From: Paramarasmius palmivorus
Lineage: Eukaryota > Basidiomycota > Agaricomycetes > Agaricales > Marasmiaceae
DNA length: 64,000 nt
Reading direction: 5' to 3'
Assembly (NCBI GenBank): GCA_037176845.1
Contig: JAYKXP010000088.1
Location: forward strand, 124,001 to 188,000
This document shows positions 21,229 to 32,510 of this stretch, in pieces (the first letter of the stretch is position 1; each line of letters begins with the position of its first letter). A program made the position numbers and the translations under genes. Under the pieces are notes generated by a model, which saw nothing but the letters and a program-made list of their open reading frames with translations, was not told the DNA's origin and did not search any database.

Positions 21229-22504
21229 GAGAGCATTCAGCAATGAAAAGACCTGCAAACGCTGTGAATACCTCTAAACAAGTGAGAAACAGGAGCTCTT
21301 ACCGAATAATTTGAGGGAAGACCCAAAGAAGGGTATAACTGACGTGGGAAATTTCACTGGACCCGGCGTTGCCTCGTTTCGTCTGCTGCGGTCAGGTTCT
21401 ACCGAGCTTCATCTCAAGCCCAGGCTCCCAAAAAGTTTCATTCCCCTCCTGAAAGTAATAGTGGGTATGTCTTGTGTAACTTGTTGAACATTCATCGGAC
21501 AAATCTTCTAGTCACTTCGTCCTCTAAGAGGACTCCTCTTCGACACATGGTTGCACAAGATGACCCAAGCCCCAAGCATGCTTGACGAGCGCGTCGCCAC
21601 GTCAGTTTACAAAGGCGGTCTAAGATCTTAGCCCTTAGGTAGCACATAATCCAAGTTGCAAGTTGCAAGAGTGTGCCTTCGGTAGAAGAGACCTCTTCAA
21701 GACGGTGACCTTATGATATGGGGTTTACCGAGGTGGCTGAGCTACCAATTTCAACCTCAATTTAAACTACACGGTGCGGGCTACATTTTTTACCTCTCGA
21801 CTTGCTCACTTTGGATTATCCAGATCGAACTAGCGTAATAATATACTGACGCTCGTTCAAACCGAAATGACAGTACAACGGACATTAATATCGAATCGTG
21901 CGAAGAAGGGGCCCTTGATTTCTGGCGCGCTAGATCTTCTCCATCAAGATCTTCAGCTGGCACCTTCATTGTGAGCGTTATACAGATGTGACTTTTTAGG
22001 ATTGAACTAACTTCTCCAGCAAGGAGCGACTCAGTGATACAAGGCTATATCCGGGTATCATCCGTCTAGGACACGGCAATTTGCAATGCTGGCGGTGCAT
22101 CTCAGCGCACACCTGGCGCTGCCGACGTACGTCGCCTTCCGACAAGCACCGCCACCGGGTGTACAACAAGCCAAGCAAATCGGATATCTGAGAATACTCT
22201 TGGGAATTAGAGAATCAAAGCTGATGATAGATGTAGTACTTTCTGCTCCAAAATTCACAAAGGTTTCGATAGCGAATCCCTCAGAATCGATGTAAACCGC
22301 TGATTCCTGTTTGTGATTACCCTCTAGGCTGTGCTGTCAAACAATTACCCACATGTCTCCACCGTGTAAGATTTCGGTGTGTCCGGCCGCACACCGCCGC
22401 CCCACGTCTGGAATGATCATTATAACGAGGGGCTTGAGGAACGCCCTTGTTTCCACTTCCCTTTCTCTTTGACGTCCATCACATCCCTTTTTTTACTTTT
22501 CTCC
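21229..22504. other. Shared divergent upstream region of the protease pair
   Basis: About 1.3 kb separates the two divergent protease genes and presumably holds both promoters. A short spliced open frame could be drawn at 21867-22180, but it has no family resemblance and I do not annotate it as a gene. Confidence 0.4.
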
Positions 22505-24648
22505 ATGAGATTTATCTCATATCTTTTTCTTTCTTCACCTTCTTTGCTCTGCTTGACAAATGCTTTGCACCTAAAACTCGAGGGGCGACATAGAAATTCC
22601 TTCGAAGAGACACCACTATTACGACGAGATGGTCTTAACGGAAGCTCACCTTTGAACAACTCTGCGGACATCAGTTACTACGCAAATCTTGCACTCAACG
22701 GACAAACATATTCTGTATTGATTGACACTGGGAGGTTCGTCTCCTTTGGAGTATCGGTATATGGACAATGCGTGCTCACACATGTATAGCGCTGACTTGT
22801 GGGTCGCAGGAACTGTACCTGGAGCTAACGATACCGGGAAAAAGGCTGGAGTGACATATGCTGTTGGCAACGTGCAAGGTGAGCTACGATGACATAGTAT
22901 CGCGAGTACTGTTGCTTACGATGGCAACAGGCCCCATCAAGACCGCAAAGGTCGATTTCGCTGCGTTCAGTGTCCCCAACCAGGCATTTTGTATGTTCCC
23001 CGTTTCACACGTAGAGAAGCCCTTCTCATCTGTTTCGGGTCACAGTGGAAATAAAACCAGACAGCGAAAACAAGGCTGGCACTGGTCTCGTAGGGCTTGG
23101 ACCACATGACAATTCCAATATCTACTCCACCCTCAAGACCAATGCAGGCGTGCCGCTCCTTGACAGCATTTTCATGCAAAACACCAGCACTCCTAATTAC
23201 CTCGCGATTCAACTCGGTCGACTTAATGGTACATTCCCCGCTCTCGTACTGTTCATTACGCAACAAACCCAACTTTCATCTAGATCCCACAGACACATTC
23301 CCCGGTGACATCTCGATTGGAGAAACCCTGCCAGAACTAAGCGCGGTTACCAGCCAGCCAAAGTTACCCGTCACGATTGTTCCTGTACGGAGGAAAGGGG
23401 ATCAGCATTTTCAGATCCTTCTCGACGCGAATGGTATCATCGGGCCTGATAATCAGTCTGTTGTGTACACATCCGCAGTGAGCGGAACGAAGAATCCTAA
23501 ACAGGCTACTGCAATTGTCGATACTGGCTTTTCATTGACGCAAGTGCCTCTGTACGTCTCAACTTGTGTGGACCGCCGTGCATTATAGCTTACCCTGAAT
23601 GTAGAACCGTCGCTGAAGATTTTTACGGCAGACTTTCTGGAGCACAACTAGCTAATGTATCTGGTGTTGGTCAAACATGGATCGTGCCCTGTGCGCAGGA
23701 AGTCAACTTGACATTCGTAATCGGTGGTCAACGTTACCCAATACATCCTCTTGACGCCACGCTGTACGATTGCCTTTCTATTCGTTTCTAAAGGAAAGCA
23801 TGCTAATTTTTCCACTAGAAACCCTAAGACACTCAGCCTTCCACCCATCCAGAATTCAAACGGCGACGATTGTTGCATTGGCTTGGCAAGTACTCAACAA
23901 TGGCTGTCATTTGACGTAGTTTCTAACACACGCGCACAGTTCCAGCCGTTTTCGTTCGATGTGGGTAGCGATCCCACCTACGATATTATCCTTGGGATGT
24001 CATTCCGTGAGTTTGCCTGTTCCATAGGATGGCCCCGGATAGGTTCTGATGGTGATCCCTTCAAGTCCGTAATGTCTACACACTCTTCAACTTTGGCGAC
24101 TTCATAGCGGGTTCCAATGGAACCAAACGTGGAGATCCATACGTTCAAATGCTCTCCACGACTGACCTCGCTGAAGGTAGGAACATGAAATAGCCACATG
24201 TACCACAGCACTGACTCGAGTCATTCCAGCGCATTCCGACTTTGTTCAAGTCCGATTGGAAGGTGTTGATACTACCGACGGGCAAACCCTTGGTCCAGGA
24301 AAGAACCGCAATACATCTGGAAATGGTTCAACCAAATCCAATAGAACACTCTTCCTAGGGCTCGCTATCGGCGCAGGCGTACTCGCTGCACTGATCTTGA
24401 TTGTTGCATGCGCCTGCCGTCGCAAGAAGAACGGCCCCGCCTCCAAATCAGTAGGATCTTTGGGTGCTTACAGTCGTCTCAGCGACCCTGCTCCTGATAT
24501 GCGGTACAATGCTCCCTACCAGCCCCAGCAATACAGCACACCCTTCCAGGCCCAACAGCTGTACGATCCTCCTCAGCAGGCGTATCATGCACCTGAGCCC
24601 TACCAGAACCAACGTAACACCTACTCGAATCCTTGGGACACTCGCTGA
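22505..24648 (+). CDS. Membrane-anchored A1 family aspartic protease (copy 2)
   Basis: Paralogue of the divergent neighbour. A signal peptide (MRFISYLFLSSPSLLCLTNA) leads to the first catalytic site DTGSADLWVAG, again split by an intron. Family landmarks: TGLVGLGPHDNS, GIIGPDNQS, the second active site AIVDTGFSLTQVP, RYPIHPLDATL, CCIG, and ILGMSFLRN. One transmembrane helix follows (LFLGLAIGAGVLAALILIV), then a Cys-Arg-Arg-Lys anchor and a Tyr/Pro/Gln-rich tail to 24648. Around ten exons encode about 560 residues. Many NxS/T sites fit a glycosylated surface enzyme. Both catalytic aspartates are intact. Confidence 0.9.
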
Positions 24649-25275
24649 TGGGCCTGGTTGTGTCAAAGGACATTGATATCATAAAAAACATTTAGTTTTC
24701 GTAATCTACGTGATCTTTTCTCTGTATTTTCGCATTCAACGGTTGGATGGAACCCTTGGATTAGCATTTTGGACCTGTCTACATACTGCAGATGTATTAT
24801 AACGCTCCATGGACATGACTTCATACTAACATAGTCGCTCTTTCTTTCCTCATGATCGACAGTTCCAGACAGTGAAGTCCAGTAAATCCACACTCCACAA
24901 TATGTAAGTAAACATGTTGTCGAAGAACGAGCAAATAGAAGCGTGAAATTCGCGTGGTCGGCCACAGAATTGGGTCCATCCATAGACTTTCATGAGCTTC
25001 TTTGAATCATGATGCTACGGCGGCGGCCGGCCTGGTATCGCATTTGGAGTAAACGATAGCCGAGATGAACGCTATGCGGTTCAGTACTTATCACCTGAGA
25101 AGGTCACACCCACACCTATCCTGCCTGTCGAACATTCGGACATTGAATGGACTGGACCGCCATGTTATTAGAAATGATACACGATTAATAGGAATACGAG
25201 ACATGACGACGGACGGGGGATGGGTTTATACAATAGTCCTTCCATTGATTGAATCGTGATAGATCGTGATAAACG
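24649..25275. other. Intergenic region between convergent genes
   Basis: This is the 3' space between the protease and the RING gene. Only scattered short frames are present. Confidence 0.4.
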
Positions 25276-26772
25276 TCAAGTGTCAGGTAAGCGAGACTCG
25301 CCTAAGAGAGGCGTCCGTTCAGTGGGCTCGTCAGCATCTTCCGTCTGGTGCGGAGGCGAAGAATCATGATGGGGTTGGGTAACGTCGGCTTTGCATACAG
25401 GGCACTGGAAAAAAGTTAGCTATGTACATGCCTAAAAGAGCACCCAGACGCACCAATTTCTTCCGCTGAATGAGCCACTCGTCGACTTCTTCCATATGAA
25501 AGATGTGGTGACATGGCAGCACCCTGACTTTGTCTCCTTTCTCAAATTCAGACAGACAGATAGCACACTCCATCTGCGTCTCAAACCACGGCTGAGGACC
25601 CTCCTGCTCGGCACGTGGACTCGACGTAGACGGGTTCTGGCTTTCCGAACTATCCTCTGGGTTTTCGTCGATGGTATCAGGCTTCGAGAGGCCTTGTTCC
25701 AGGTCAACAAAGGCAGAATTGACTTTCCCTGGGGGTTCGTTGCCTTCGTGTTTCTCCCAGCCGGTGCCCGTCCATACTCTCCACGGCAAGCCGTGTACAA
25801 TGTCTTCGGGTGCGCGTTCACGCTGAGCTGCCCGAGCTGCCCTTATTCGGTGAATCAAAAGCGTGAGGAACGTTAAGATCGAAGGTAACAGCAATATTAT
25901 GATGAATGTTACTATCGGCCTATGACAATGGTCAGCGGGGACTAGGAGAATCAAAGGTGCTAGTCGTACGAGTACCATTCCCATGCCGAATATTCTGCGG
26001 TGATGAGGAGGGACAAGGTCCGAAGGCCAGCATGGGATGTATTTGATGAAGCGATGAGGGTAGATAGCTCCATGTAGTCCGAGTACTTTATAAATGTTGC
26101 TGCGATTTTGACATCTGAGGAGTCCTCTGTAGTATGAAACGAGGGTTATGAAGCGTACCATCCGCATGATGTATGACTCTGACCTGGACTATACATGTTA
26201 ACAAGGGTATCAGGAAACCCAGATATTTCGGGGTTATCGCCACCAACCACCACAGCTCGTGCACCCAAACGCTGTGCTTCCCGGACCTTGTTGACGAACT
26301 CGCACTTTCCTCGTTGCACGAGTGCAATCCACGGTTCAGAGGGGTCAGGTTCGTTTGGGCCAGAGATGCAGAGTGTAGGACATCCAGTGTTGCCAGGAGA
26401 TTCCAAGGATGACTTGTTCGTGCACGGTTCAGTAAAGGAAGACAATGGTATTACATAGCCAAGGATTGGGTTATTAATTTCTTCCCCAAAGGCCGCTATG
26501 AAATGATGATCTTGTGAGCATGGTCAAGCGCTCCAACGAACGAGTTACACACCTGGTCTTGAAGCAAAAGATATTACAGGAGAACGATCTACAACTGATA
26601 CTGTGCTTTCTGCTCCCCAGGCCCAAGTAAACCAGCTCCTTTCAGAGCTAATATTAAACGAGAATTTGGCAGAAAATTCCTCGACGGTGAGGCAGTTTGC
26701 TGGGGGAAATGACAGAAGAGTAAGGATGAGAGAAAACATATGAACATCCCAGGAAATGATGGGTTTGCGCAT
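25276..26772 (-). CDS. PA-TM-RING protein, putative E3 ubiquitin ligase
   Basis: The architecture resembles RNF13/GRAIL-type endomembrane ubiquitin ligases. A signal sequence ([16 protein letters not shown] region) is followed by a protease-associated (PA) lumenal domain with [20 protein letters not shown] and [12 protein letters not shown] transmembrane helix ([19 protein letters not shown]) follows, then a cytosolic acidic linker and a RING-H2 domain: [24 protein letters not shown], then [13 protein letters not shown], then CPVCKADV joined across an intron. The cysteine expected three residues after the second RING histidine is a glutamate. The last exon ends [14 protein letters not shown] at 25276. 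The transmembrane and PA parts are clear; catalytic activity is uncertain because of that substitution. Confidence 0.87.
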
Positions 26773-27479
26773 CGCTAGATGGTGGTGAAAAAGAAAGAGG
26801 GTGAGATGTAGCGCAAGGCACCCTGCAGAGCGTTTCCAGGTCTCTCCCAGATTGTTCCAGACGTCATTCGAATGGGGTTAGGGTCAGAAACCTTCTCTCC
26901 GTCCACCATCGTCGCAAATACTTATCTCTTCACGGCTTGTGTAGGGAAACTCTGGAAGCCAGCCTATCAGCCCTGTGAGCTTTAATACGTGTCACGGACC
27001 GCTTTTTACTGACTCCATCACATACGAACGCCTCGGTCCATCGATTTCACAAGGCTCCTTTAGTCTTTTCTTCACGTTTCATTTGTCAATTCCAGCTATA
27101 ACTATGCATAGAGGGCGGGAATAATGACTATCGAAATATTTATTGCTAAAGAATCGGTGTCAACGAATGCTGGCTTCCTCATGCAAAAACGTCATCCAGT
27201 TCCTAACGGTAAACTTATCTCCTGCTTGCATGTACTCGTGATGGCCTACTAGCACTAAGCTCAGCTGTTTCCTTGATAGCTTCCCCTTTCGTTAGGAAAG
27301 CTCTCCTAGGCGTTAAGAGGTCTGCGGTTGCTTCTCCAGATCACATCTCATATACTCATACTCCGGAGTCGATGGAGCCGTACCCTGTGCAACAGGCCGT
27401 GTAACAGGCTGCTTGAAGATGAATCGCAGACTCGGATGATCTTCCTGCATGCTGTGAGCATAGATTGAACAGCTGTGGA
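26773..27479. other. Intergenic region
   Basis: This includes the promoter of the RING gene. No gene is recognised. A minus-strand frame ending near 27313 might continue the coding-like stretch to its right. Confidence 0.35.
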
Positions 27480-27775
27480 CTATCGCACAGCCGTAAAGTT
27501 GCAAATCCGCCTAGCGAGACTGGCTTCGAAGTTCGTCGACCAGATTCGTGACTTATCACAACCCTGTCCCAGCATAACGGGTTGGCAGGCTGGCAATTCG
27601 TTAGCAAAGCGACTCGGAATGGGATCTACGATCGTCACTTGGCCAATCTCAGGGTTCAGATGCCAGCAAAAGACAATAACATCAGGTACGCGCGCGAGTA
27701 ATGTGTGAAAACTCGGTATCAGCCACCTGTTGATCTGACAATAACCAGGATGCTCGAAAACGTCTGAATTCTATC
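27480..27775 (-). pseudogene. Coding-like fragment, unrecognised
   Basis: One minus-strand frame reads about 95 residues without a stop and has protein-like composition, with FEHPGYCQINRWLIPSF, LLARVPDVIVFCWHLNP and GCDKSRIWSTNFEASLARR. It starts at a possible intron acceptor (GATAG) and ends at a TAG at 27480. The open frame upstream (to about 27906) cannot be joined in frame by an obvious GT-AG intron. It may be one exon of a decayed or poorly resolved gene. I recognise no family. Confidence 0.35.
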
Positions 27776-28203
27776 GGTAAGTGTCCTTTTATTGTTGTTT
27801 TCAAGGTCACGTTCGAATCAGATATACCTAAAACATCTCGGCCAATGCCACTATAACTGTTCTGACTGGGAACGACGTCCGCGTTTTCAACTATAGGTGT
27901 CACCACATGGCTGGAAACTTTGTCCCAAGGCGCCCCGCGAAACCGTATACATTACAAGTATAAATCATGATTCCAATCAATCCCCGGTTTACTGCTTTCC
28001 TTCCTTGTACCGAACGCTCGACTGATACATAAATCCATTGTTCGTCTAGAAAGTCAAGCTGCATTTTACTTCGCCTCAAGTACAAAGCGGCCGAATAGGT
28101 GGTCTGGGTTCAAGCTTTGTCTCCGCTGGATGTCTATGATACATAACCAGCCTACGTTATTACCGAAGCTGCCCCAAAGTTACCGATCGCCGACCCTGCC
28201 ACA

Positions 28204-28213
28204 TATATAAAAG
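28204..28213 (+). promoter_or_regulatory. TATA-like element of the CCCH gene
   Basis: TATATAAAAG lies about 100 bases upstream of the ATG at 28305. Confidence 0.4.
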
Positions 28214-28304
28214 ACAAGGAACCTCTTCTCGTTGTATGACCGTCGTTGAAGCCACAACTACCCCATTTCGTTTCGCGGCTTGCAGCCTGTTTGAAGGAGT
28301 CTAG

Positions 28305-29738
28305 ATGGAAAAGCGGATGAGTACGAAGGCGTCGAAAAACCGACACAGTAAGCACTATCTCCAATTGCGTCTATTTTAGAACTAACTAGCGTGTTCTACA
28401 GCCAAACCGTGCAGATATTTTCAGACAAATAGCTGTCCCAAAAGCGAAGAGCAATGCGACTTTGCCCATGTTATTACCAGCGACCCCCTTCTACTCCAAC
28501 ATGCTAGACCTTGTCGTTTTTATCAAGCCGGATATTGTAGGAATGGTGGTGGCTGCCGTTTTAGACATATCGATAGTGATCAGGGTTCAGAGGGTGCGCG
28601 TCGCGGTTTGCTTCAAATTTAGCTAACAAGCATTCTGACTTGATTCTGACAGAAGGTGTCAACGTTCCGTGCCTGAGTCCCGTAGACGACAACAAAGAGT
28701 TGGTTGAGTCGATGTATCCTCTCCGTACGTTCACCGGTAGATCTATAATCTCACATATTGCTCACCATGACGACTCAGACCCGGGATCATTTTCTTCTCC
28801 GTTTTTTGGCCAACCTGGTGCACCCACAGTATATATCCCGTCTCCAGGTTACTGGTCTAGCCACGACTATCCCGTATCTCCCAACTTCTATTCGTATCCA
28901 GAAGAGTCTCATTACTATGTCCCGCCGATTCCTTCGACAACTTCTCCCGTCCGGAATGATTATGACTCGGCGACGTATTCAAGGCCACGATCTAGAACAA
29001 AAATGTATAAAAGTCAGTGCATCCCAATCCACATCGCGTTTCGAAGGCTGACCTTCTACCTATAGCAAAATTGTGTAAGTATTACAATAGCCCAAGGAAG
29101 TTCTGTCCGAAAGGAGATGAATGTACATTGTGAGTGTTAGTTTGATTTCGAGTTGGATTTTGTGAATGCTCACTTCCTCACTAATGACTTATTTTTGATA
29201 GCATCCACATGGAACCTGGGGTGAAGCGGACTGATGCGTCGAGTGAGGCTCAAGAAATCAGTGAGCCAGAGCTTCCTCCCAAACCTTTGTCTCCTCTGGA
29301 AGCTAGTCGCCAACGAGGCTTCTATCCCATTACATGGCGGGTCATCGGAGGCGGAGTTCTCATGGGAGTAAATAAATGTTAGTGACATCCCTTTTCAGTC
29401 GTGTGCAATGCCCGGTTCAATATGTATCTCTCTAATAGCCAATACCGAGCAATCTCATGCGCCACCAAAGGAGTCCACTTTCAGCGAACCGTCCCCGGGC
29501 AGTACGGGGCAATCTCTGTTGAGATCGCCCGCCCCAGCACCGTTGACGCTAAACGTGGATGTCCACGAAGTTCCTAAAGAGAACTCCCCTCGTATGCGAG
29601 CTCGAGCGAATTCTATACCGTCTACGCCCAGCATCACCCAAGTGGACGCGACAGCTGTAAGTACTAGTGCTTTTATAGTATTGACTGAGGGGAGCTGATG
29701 AAACCTGACAGCTGTTCGCTGCGGCCGAGTCACCGTAA
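28305..29738 (+). CDS. CCCH zinc-finger protein with three fingers
   Basis: CCCH fingers usually bind RNA. After a short basic first exon (MEKRMSTKASKNRH) the protein has finger 1 (CRYFQTNSC, then CDFAH), finger 2 (CRFYQAGYCRNGGGCRFRH, spacing C-x7-C-x5-C-x3-H) and, after a Pro/Ser/Tyr-rich linker of about 120 residues, finger 3 (CKYYNSPRKFCPKGDECTFIH, C-x9-C-x5-C-x3-H). The C-terminal part is Pro/Ser-rich (PELPPKPLSPLEA, YPITWRVIGGGVLMG) and ends with LFAAAESP at 29738. Six or so exons encode about 390 residues. The target RNA is unknown. The start at 28305 could instead be the second Met four residues later. Confidence 0.87.
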
Positions 29739-30278
29739 TCAACAAGGACTTAGCCCTTCCACTCATGGATGGAATCATATCTTTCGACATTCAGATTCCA
29801 ATCTAGACCCCTATTTCGTGAACATTCCATCAAGGACCCTAGACTTTTGCTGTATACTAGACAATGTAACATGTATATTTAAGGGCATTCATAGCATCGC
29901 TCTTGTACTTAATTAAAGAACGAAACTTGGCTCGTTGTTGGGTGTGATTTTCTTCTTAACACTCATCCAGTGCCAGCTCATGAATCCAATACGCCGTGTA
30001 TGGTGTTAGTAGCGTTTAGTACACTTCAAAGCAAGCGCTGGGCACTACGCGTCCCAGCGGCATCACGCAATGATAAGATAGAATCACGTCAGATATCAGA
30101 TAAGATACCGCACGATTTTTTGTCACGGCCTTGGCCCGGCCCATCATGTTGCCTGCAAGCGACGAGCCTTTTTGGGGATCTTTCTCCTGGAGCGACTGGT
30201 TACGCAACAGCCTTTCTTTTTTATACCACAATCTGCTGGTGGCTCGTCCTTTCCTTCCCCACTTCTCCCCGGACCATC
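29739..30278. other. Intergenic region upstream of heme oxygenase
   Basis: No gene is recognised. It contains the promoter of the heme oxygenase gene. Confidence 0.4.
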
Positions 30279-31400
30279 ATGTCAAGTTCCATCGATTTCT
30301 CCAGACCCCTCAGCGACGTGCTTCGAGAATGCACTAAAGAGGCTCACCAACATATCGAGACGAGTGCCGCCGCGACGGCTTTGTTGTCGGGTCAAGTAAC
30401 TAAGGAGGAGTACGTTCGGTTTTTAATGATGCTTTGGCACGTCTATGCGTGAGTAGTGACTCGAAATCGATTGTTGAATACGTTTACTCAATGACCCTGA
30501 CGAATCAGCGCGCTCGAGCAAGGATTGGAGAGACACGCCACGAACCCCATTTTAGAGCCCACCTACAACCCCCCTTTACTAGAACGAGCCCCCGCACTAT
30601 CTTCCGACATCTCTTACCTTCTTCAAGTGCCTGAGAATTCATGGAGGTCACATCCCATTCATACAACTCTGCTTTCGTCGGCACCTTACGGACTCACCGA
30701 CTATGTCAATCGTATACACGAATTATCGGACTCGGAAGATCCGTCACCACTACTTGCCCATGCTTATGTTCGTTACCTTGGAGATCTCAGCGGCGGCCAG
30801 ACGATCCGGCACACAATAGCGAAGGCCTATGGCCTCGACGAAGCGAGCGGACAGGGGCTTTCATTCTACGCTTTCAAGGAACTGAAGAGCTCGAAACCAG
30901 CAAACCAGGGAGAGATGAAGCGGATCAAGGACTGGTTCCGTGCAGGGATGAATACTGGTGCTGGTGACAACAAAGAACTGAAGGGTGCGTGTTTGCGTAT
31001 GACATTTACATGGATGCTAACCTTCTTTGCTCTTCTAGCTTCCATTGCCGCAGAAGCTAATCGGGTCTTCCACCTAAACGGTGGCCTCTTCAATGCCATG
31101 TTGGAAGTAGAAGACCCAGAACAGGAGAAAGCGCTTACATCAGACGAGCCACCCGTTTTTATTACCCCACCTTCACGATCAGAGGGCAAAGGCTACTCAG
31201 TTGCCTCTGTGGCAGCTGTCATCGCGGCCGGTGCGTGTACTCGATGAATCTCGGTCGTAAAGGTCATCTCATGTCTTTATCTAGTCTCTGTGGCCCACTT
31301 TGCGTTGACGGTCGGCGGATTCACGGGTGAAAGAGGTTATTCTAAGCTCGTCATCGTTGAGGGATGGTTATATTCTGTGTGGAAGGCTATTACAGCGTGA
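30279..31400 (+). CDS. HMX1: Heme oxygenase, tail-anchored
   Basis: The enzyme degrades heme to biliverdin, CO and iron. After an N-terminal MSSSIDFSRPLS, the proximal heme ligand lies in CTKEAHQHIE. The distal-helix signature is complete: AYVRYLGDLSGGQTI. Further family features are EEYVRFLMMLWHVYAALEQGL across the first intron and EANRVFHLNGGLFNAM. A hydrophobic helix near the C terminus (VAAVIAAVSVAHFALTVGG, spanning an intron) suggests ER tail anchoring as in yeast Hmx1 and animal HO. Four exons encode about 315 residues; the stop is TGA at 31398. The symbol is by family; the yeast gene is iron-starvation induced, but no regulatory site was identified here. Confidence 0.93.
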
Positions 31401-31899
31401 GTAATGACCCTTTTACGGTTATAACGATGCTTTCAGTGGAGGAGTTACGTATTTGTGGATTTATGGATGCTACGTTTATCTGGAATGAATACATGTTATC
31501 TTCTAATGACTCAGATATCAGCCGGAGATTCTCATTTATCCCAGATTTGAAGGATGGGGCTGTTGCTATTGCTGTGTTCCAGTGCTTTCTACAGCAGAAA
31601 GGACAGCCTCGGCTTCTAGGAGGGTCATGATATTTGGGCCCCCATCCATGTGATGTTCACACATGGATCTGCATGCCACCTGGCAGCAGACTTATGATTG
31701 CTCAGCGATCCCAACAGCAAAGAACGCAAGTTGTACGTGGCTCTCGCACGCAAGAATAAACACTAATCCAGTCGAGGCTGATAAGATAAGCGCTAGGTCA
31801 GGACGACACGATCCGACTGCTTGGGCGTCTGTTTCCAAATTGAGTACACTTTCGCAGTATACGTACTTATATGACGAGGAAGAGAAGAGAAGGCGACCA
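31401..31899. other. Intergenic region
   Basis: 3' flanks of two convergent genes. Short frames only. Confidence 0.4.
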
Positions 31900-32510
31900 C
31901 TATCTTCCTGCCGAGTCCGGTAATTGGAGAGGTCGAGAGCGGCCATCCGCTGTCACGAAAGGCAGCATCTCAGTAACCAGCCTGGCTCCAAAGGTACAAA
32001 TTACTTGGCCAGTCGGCTTGTACTTCAAAGTGTATTCCCTATCTCCTGCAAGAGGAAACCAGTTGCCGCCGTCTATCGTGAATACGGGGCCCTCGCAATC
32101 ATAAACACCAATTGGGCATGGGTCGCGCGCAATCTTTCCATCTTCTGAATATCTTGAGCAGGAAACGCTTTGAGATGGGAAGCTCTTCAGGCCACCCTGC
32201 CAGTGGGTCGGTGTAAGGTCGAACGTAGACATCAAATTCTCTGTAACGTTCGCGGGTGTCGCGGGTGAGATCAACCTTCATCTGTAGTTTCAGATTGAGC
32301 GAAGAGTTCTCCTCCAAGGAATCTTCTCACCATATCTTCCCAGAATGCTCGAGCTTGAGCAAACTCTGGGAATGGAAGAACGGGAGACTCGTATTTGGGC
32401 TCATGTGGACTGGGCACATAGGGTGCAGGACGAGGCTTGTAGTATGAGGAAGCGTCGTAGCACTCATCGTCCGGCAGGATAAATGTTAAATATTGAATAG
32501 CTTGTGGTCT
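31900..32510 (-). pseudogene. Damaged paralogue of the uncharacterised gene at 4755-5511
   Basis: Minus-strand exons show the same ordered pattern as the gene at 5 kb: a FILPDDE segment, KPRPAPYVPSPHEP, a 52-nt intron after FWEDM, then RYREFDVYVRPY, SKRFLLKIF, PIGVYDCEGP and YTLKYKPTGQVICTFGA, with the frame open to 31900. Between SKRFLLKIF and the next conserved segment (near 32140) the frame shifts by one base with no plausible intron. No in-frame ATG is seen upstream of the first conserved exon. Either the gene is dead, or the assembly has an error and the true first exon is further upstream. Confidence 0.6.

Noticed and set aside
21867..22295. Small spliced gene between the two proteases
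   Set aside because: An ATG and a GT-AG pair can be found, but the product has no recognisable features and the region is better explained as a shared promoter.
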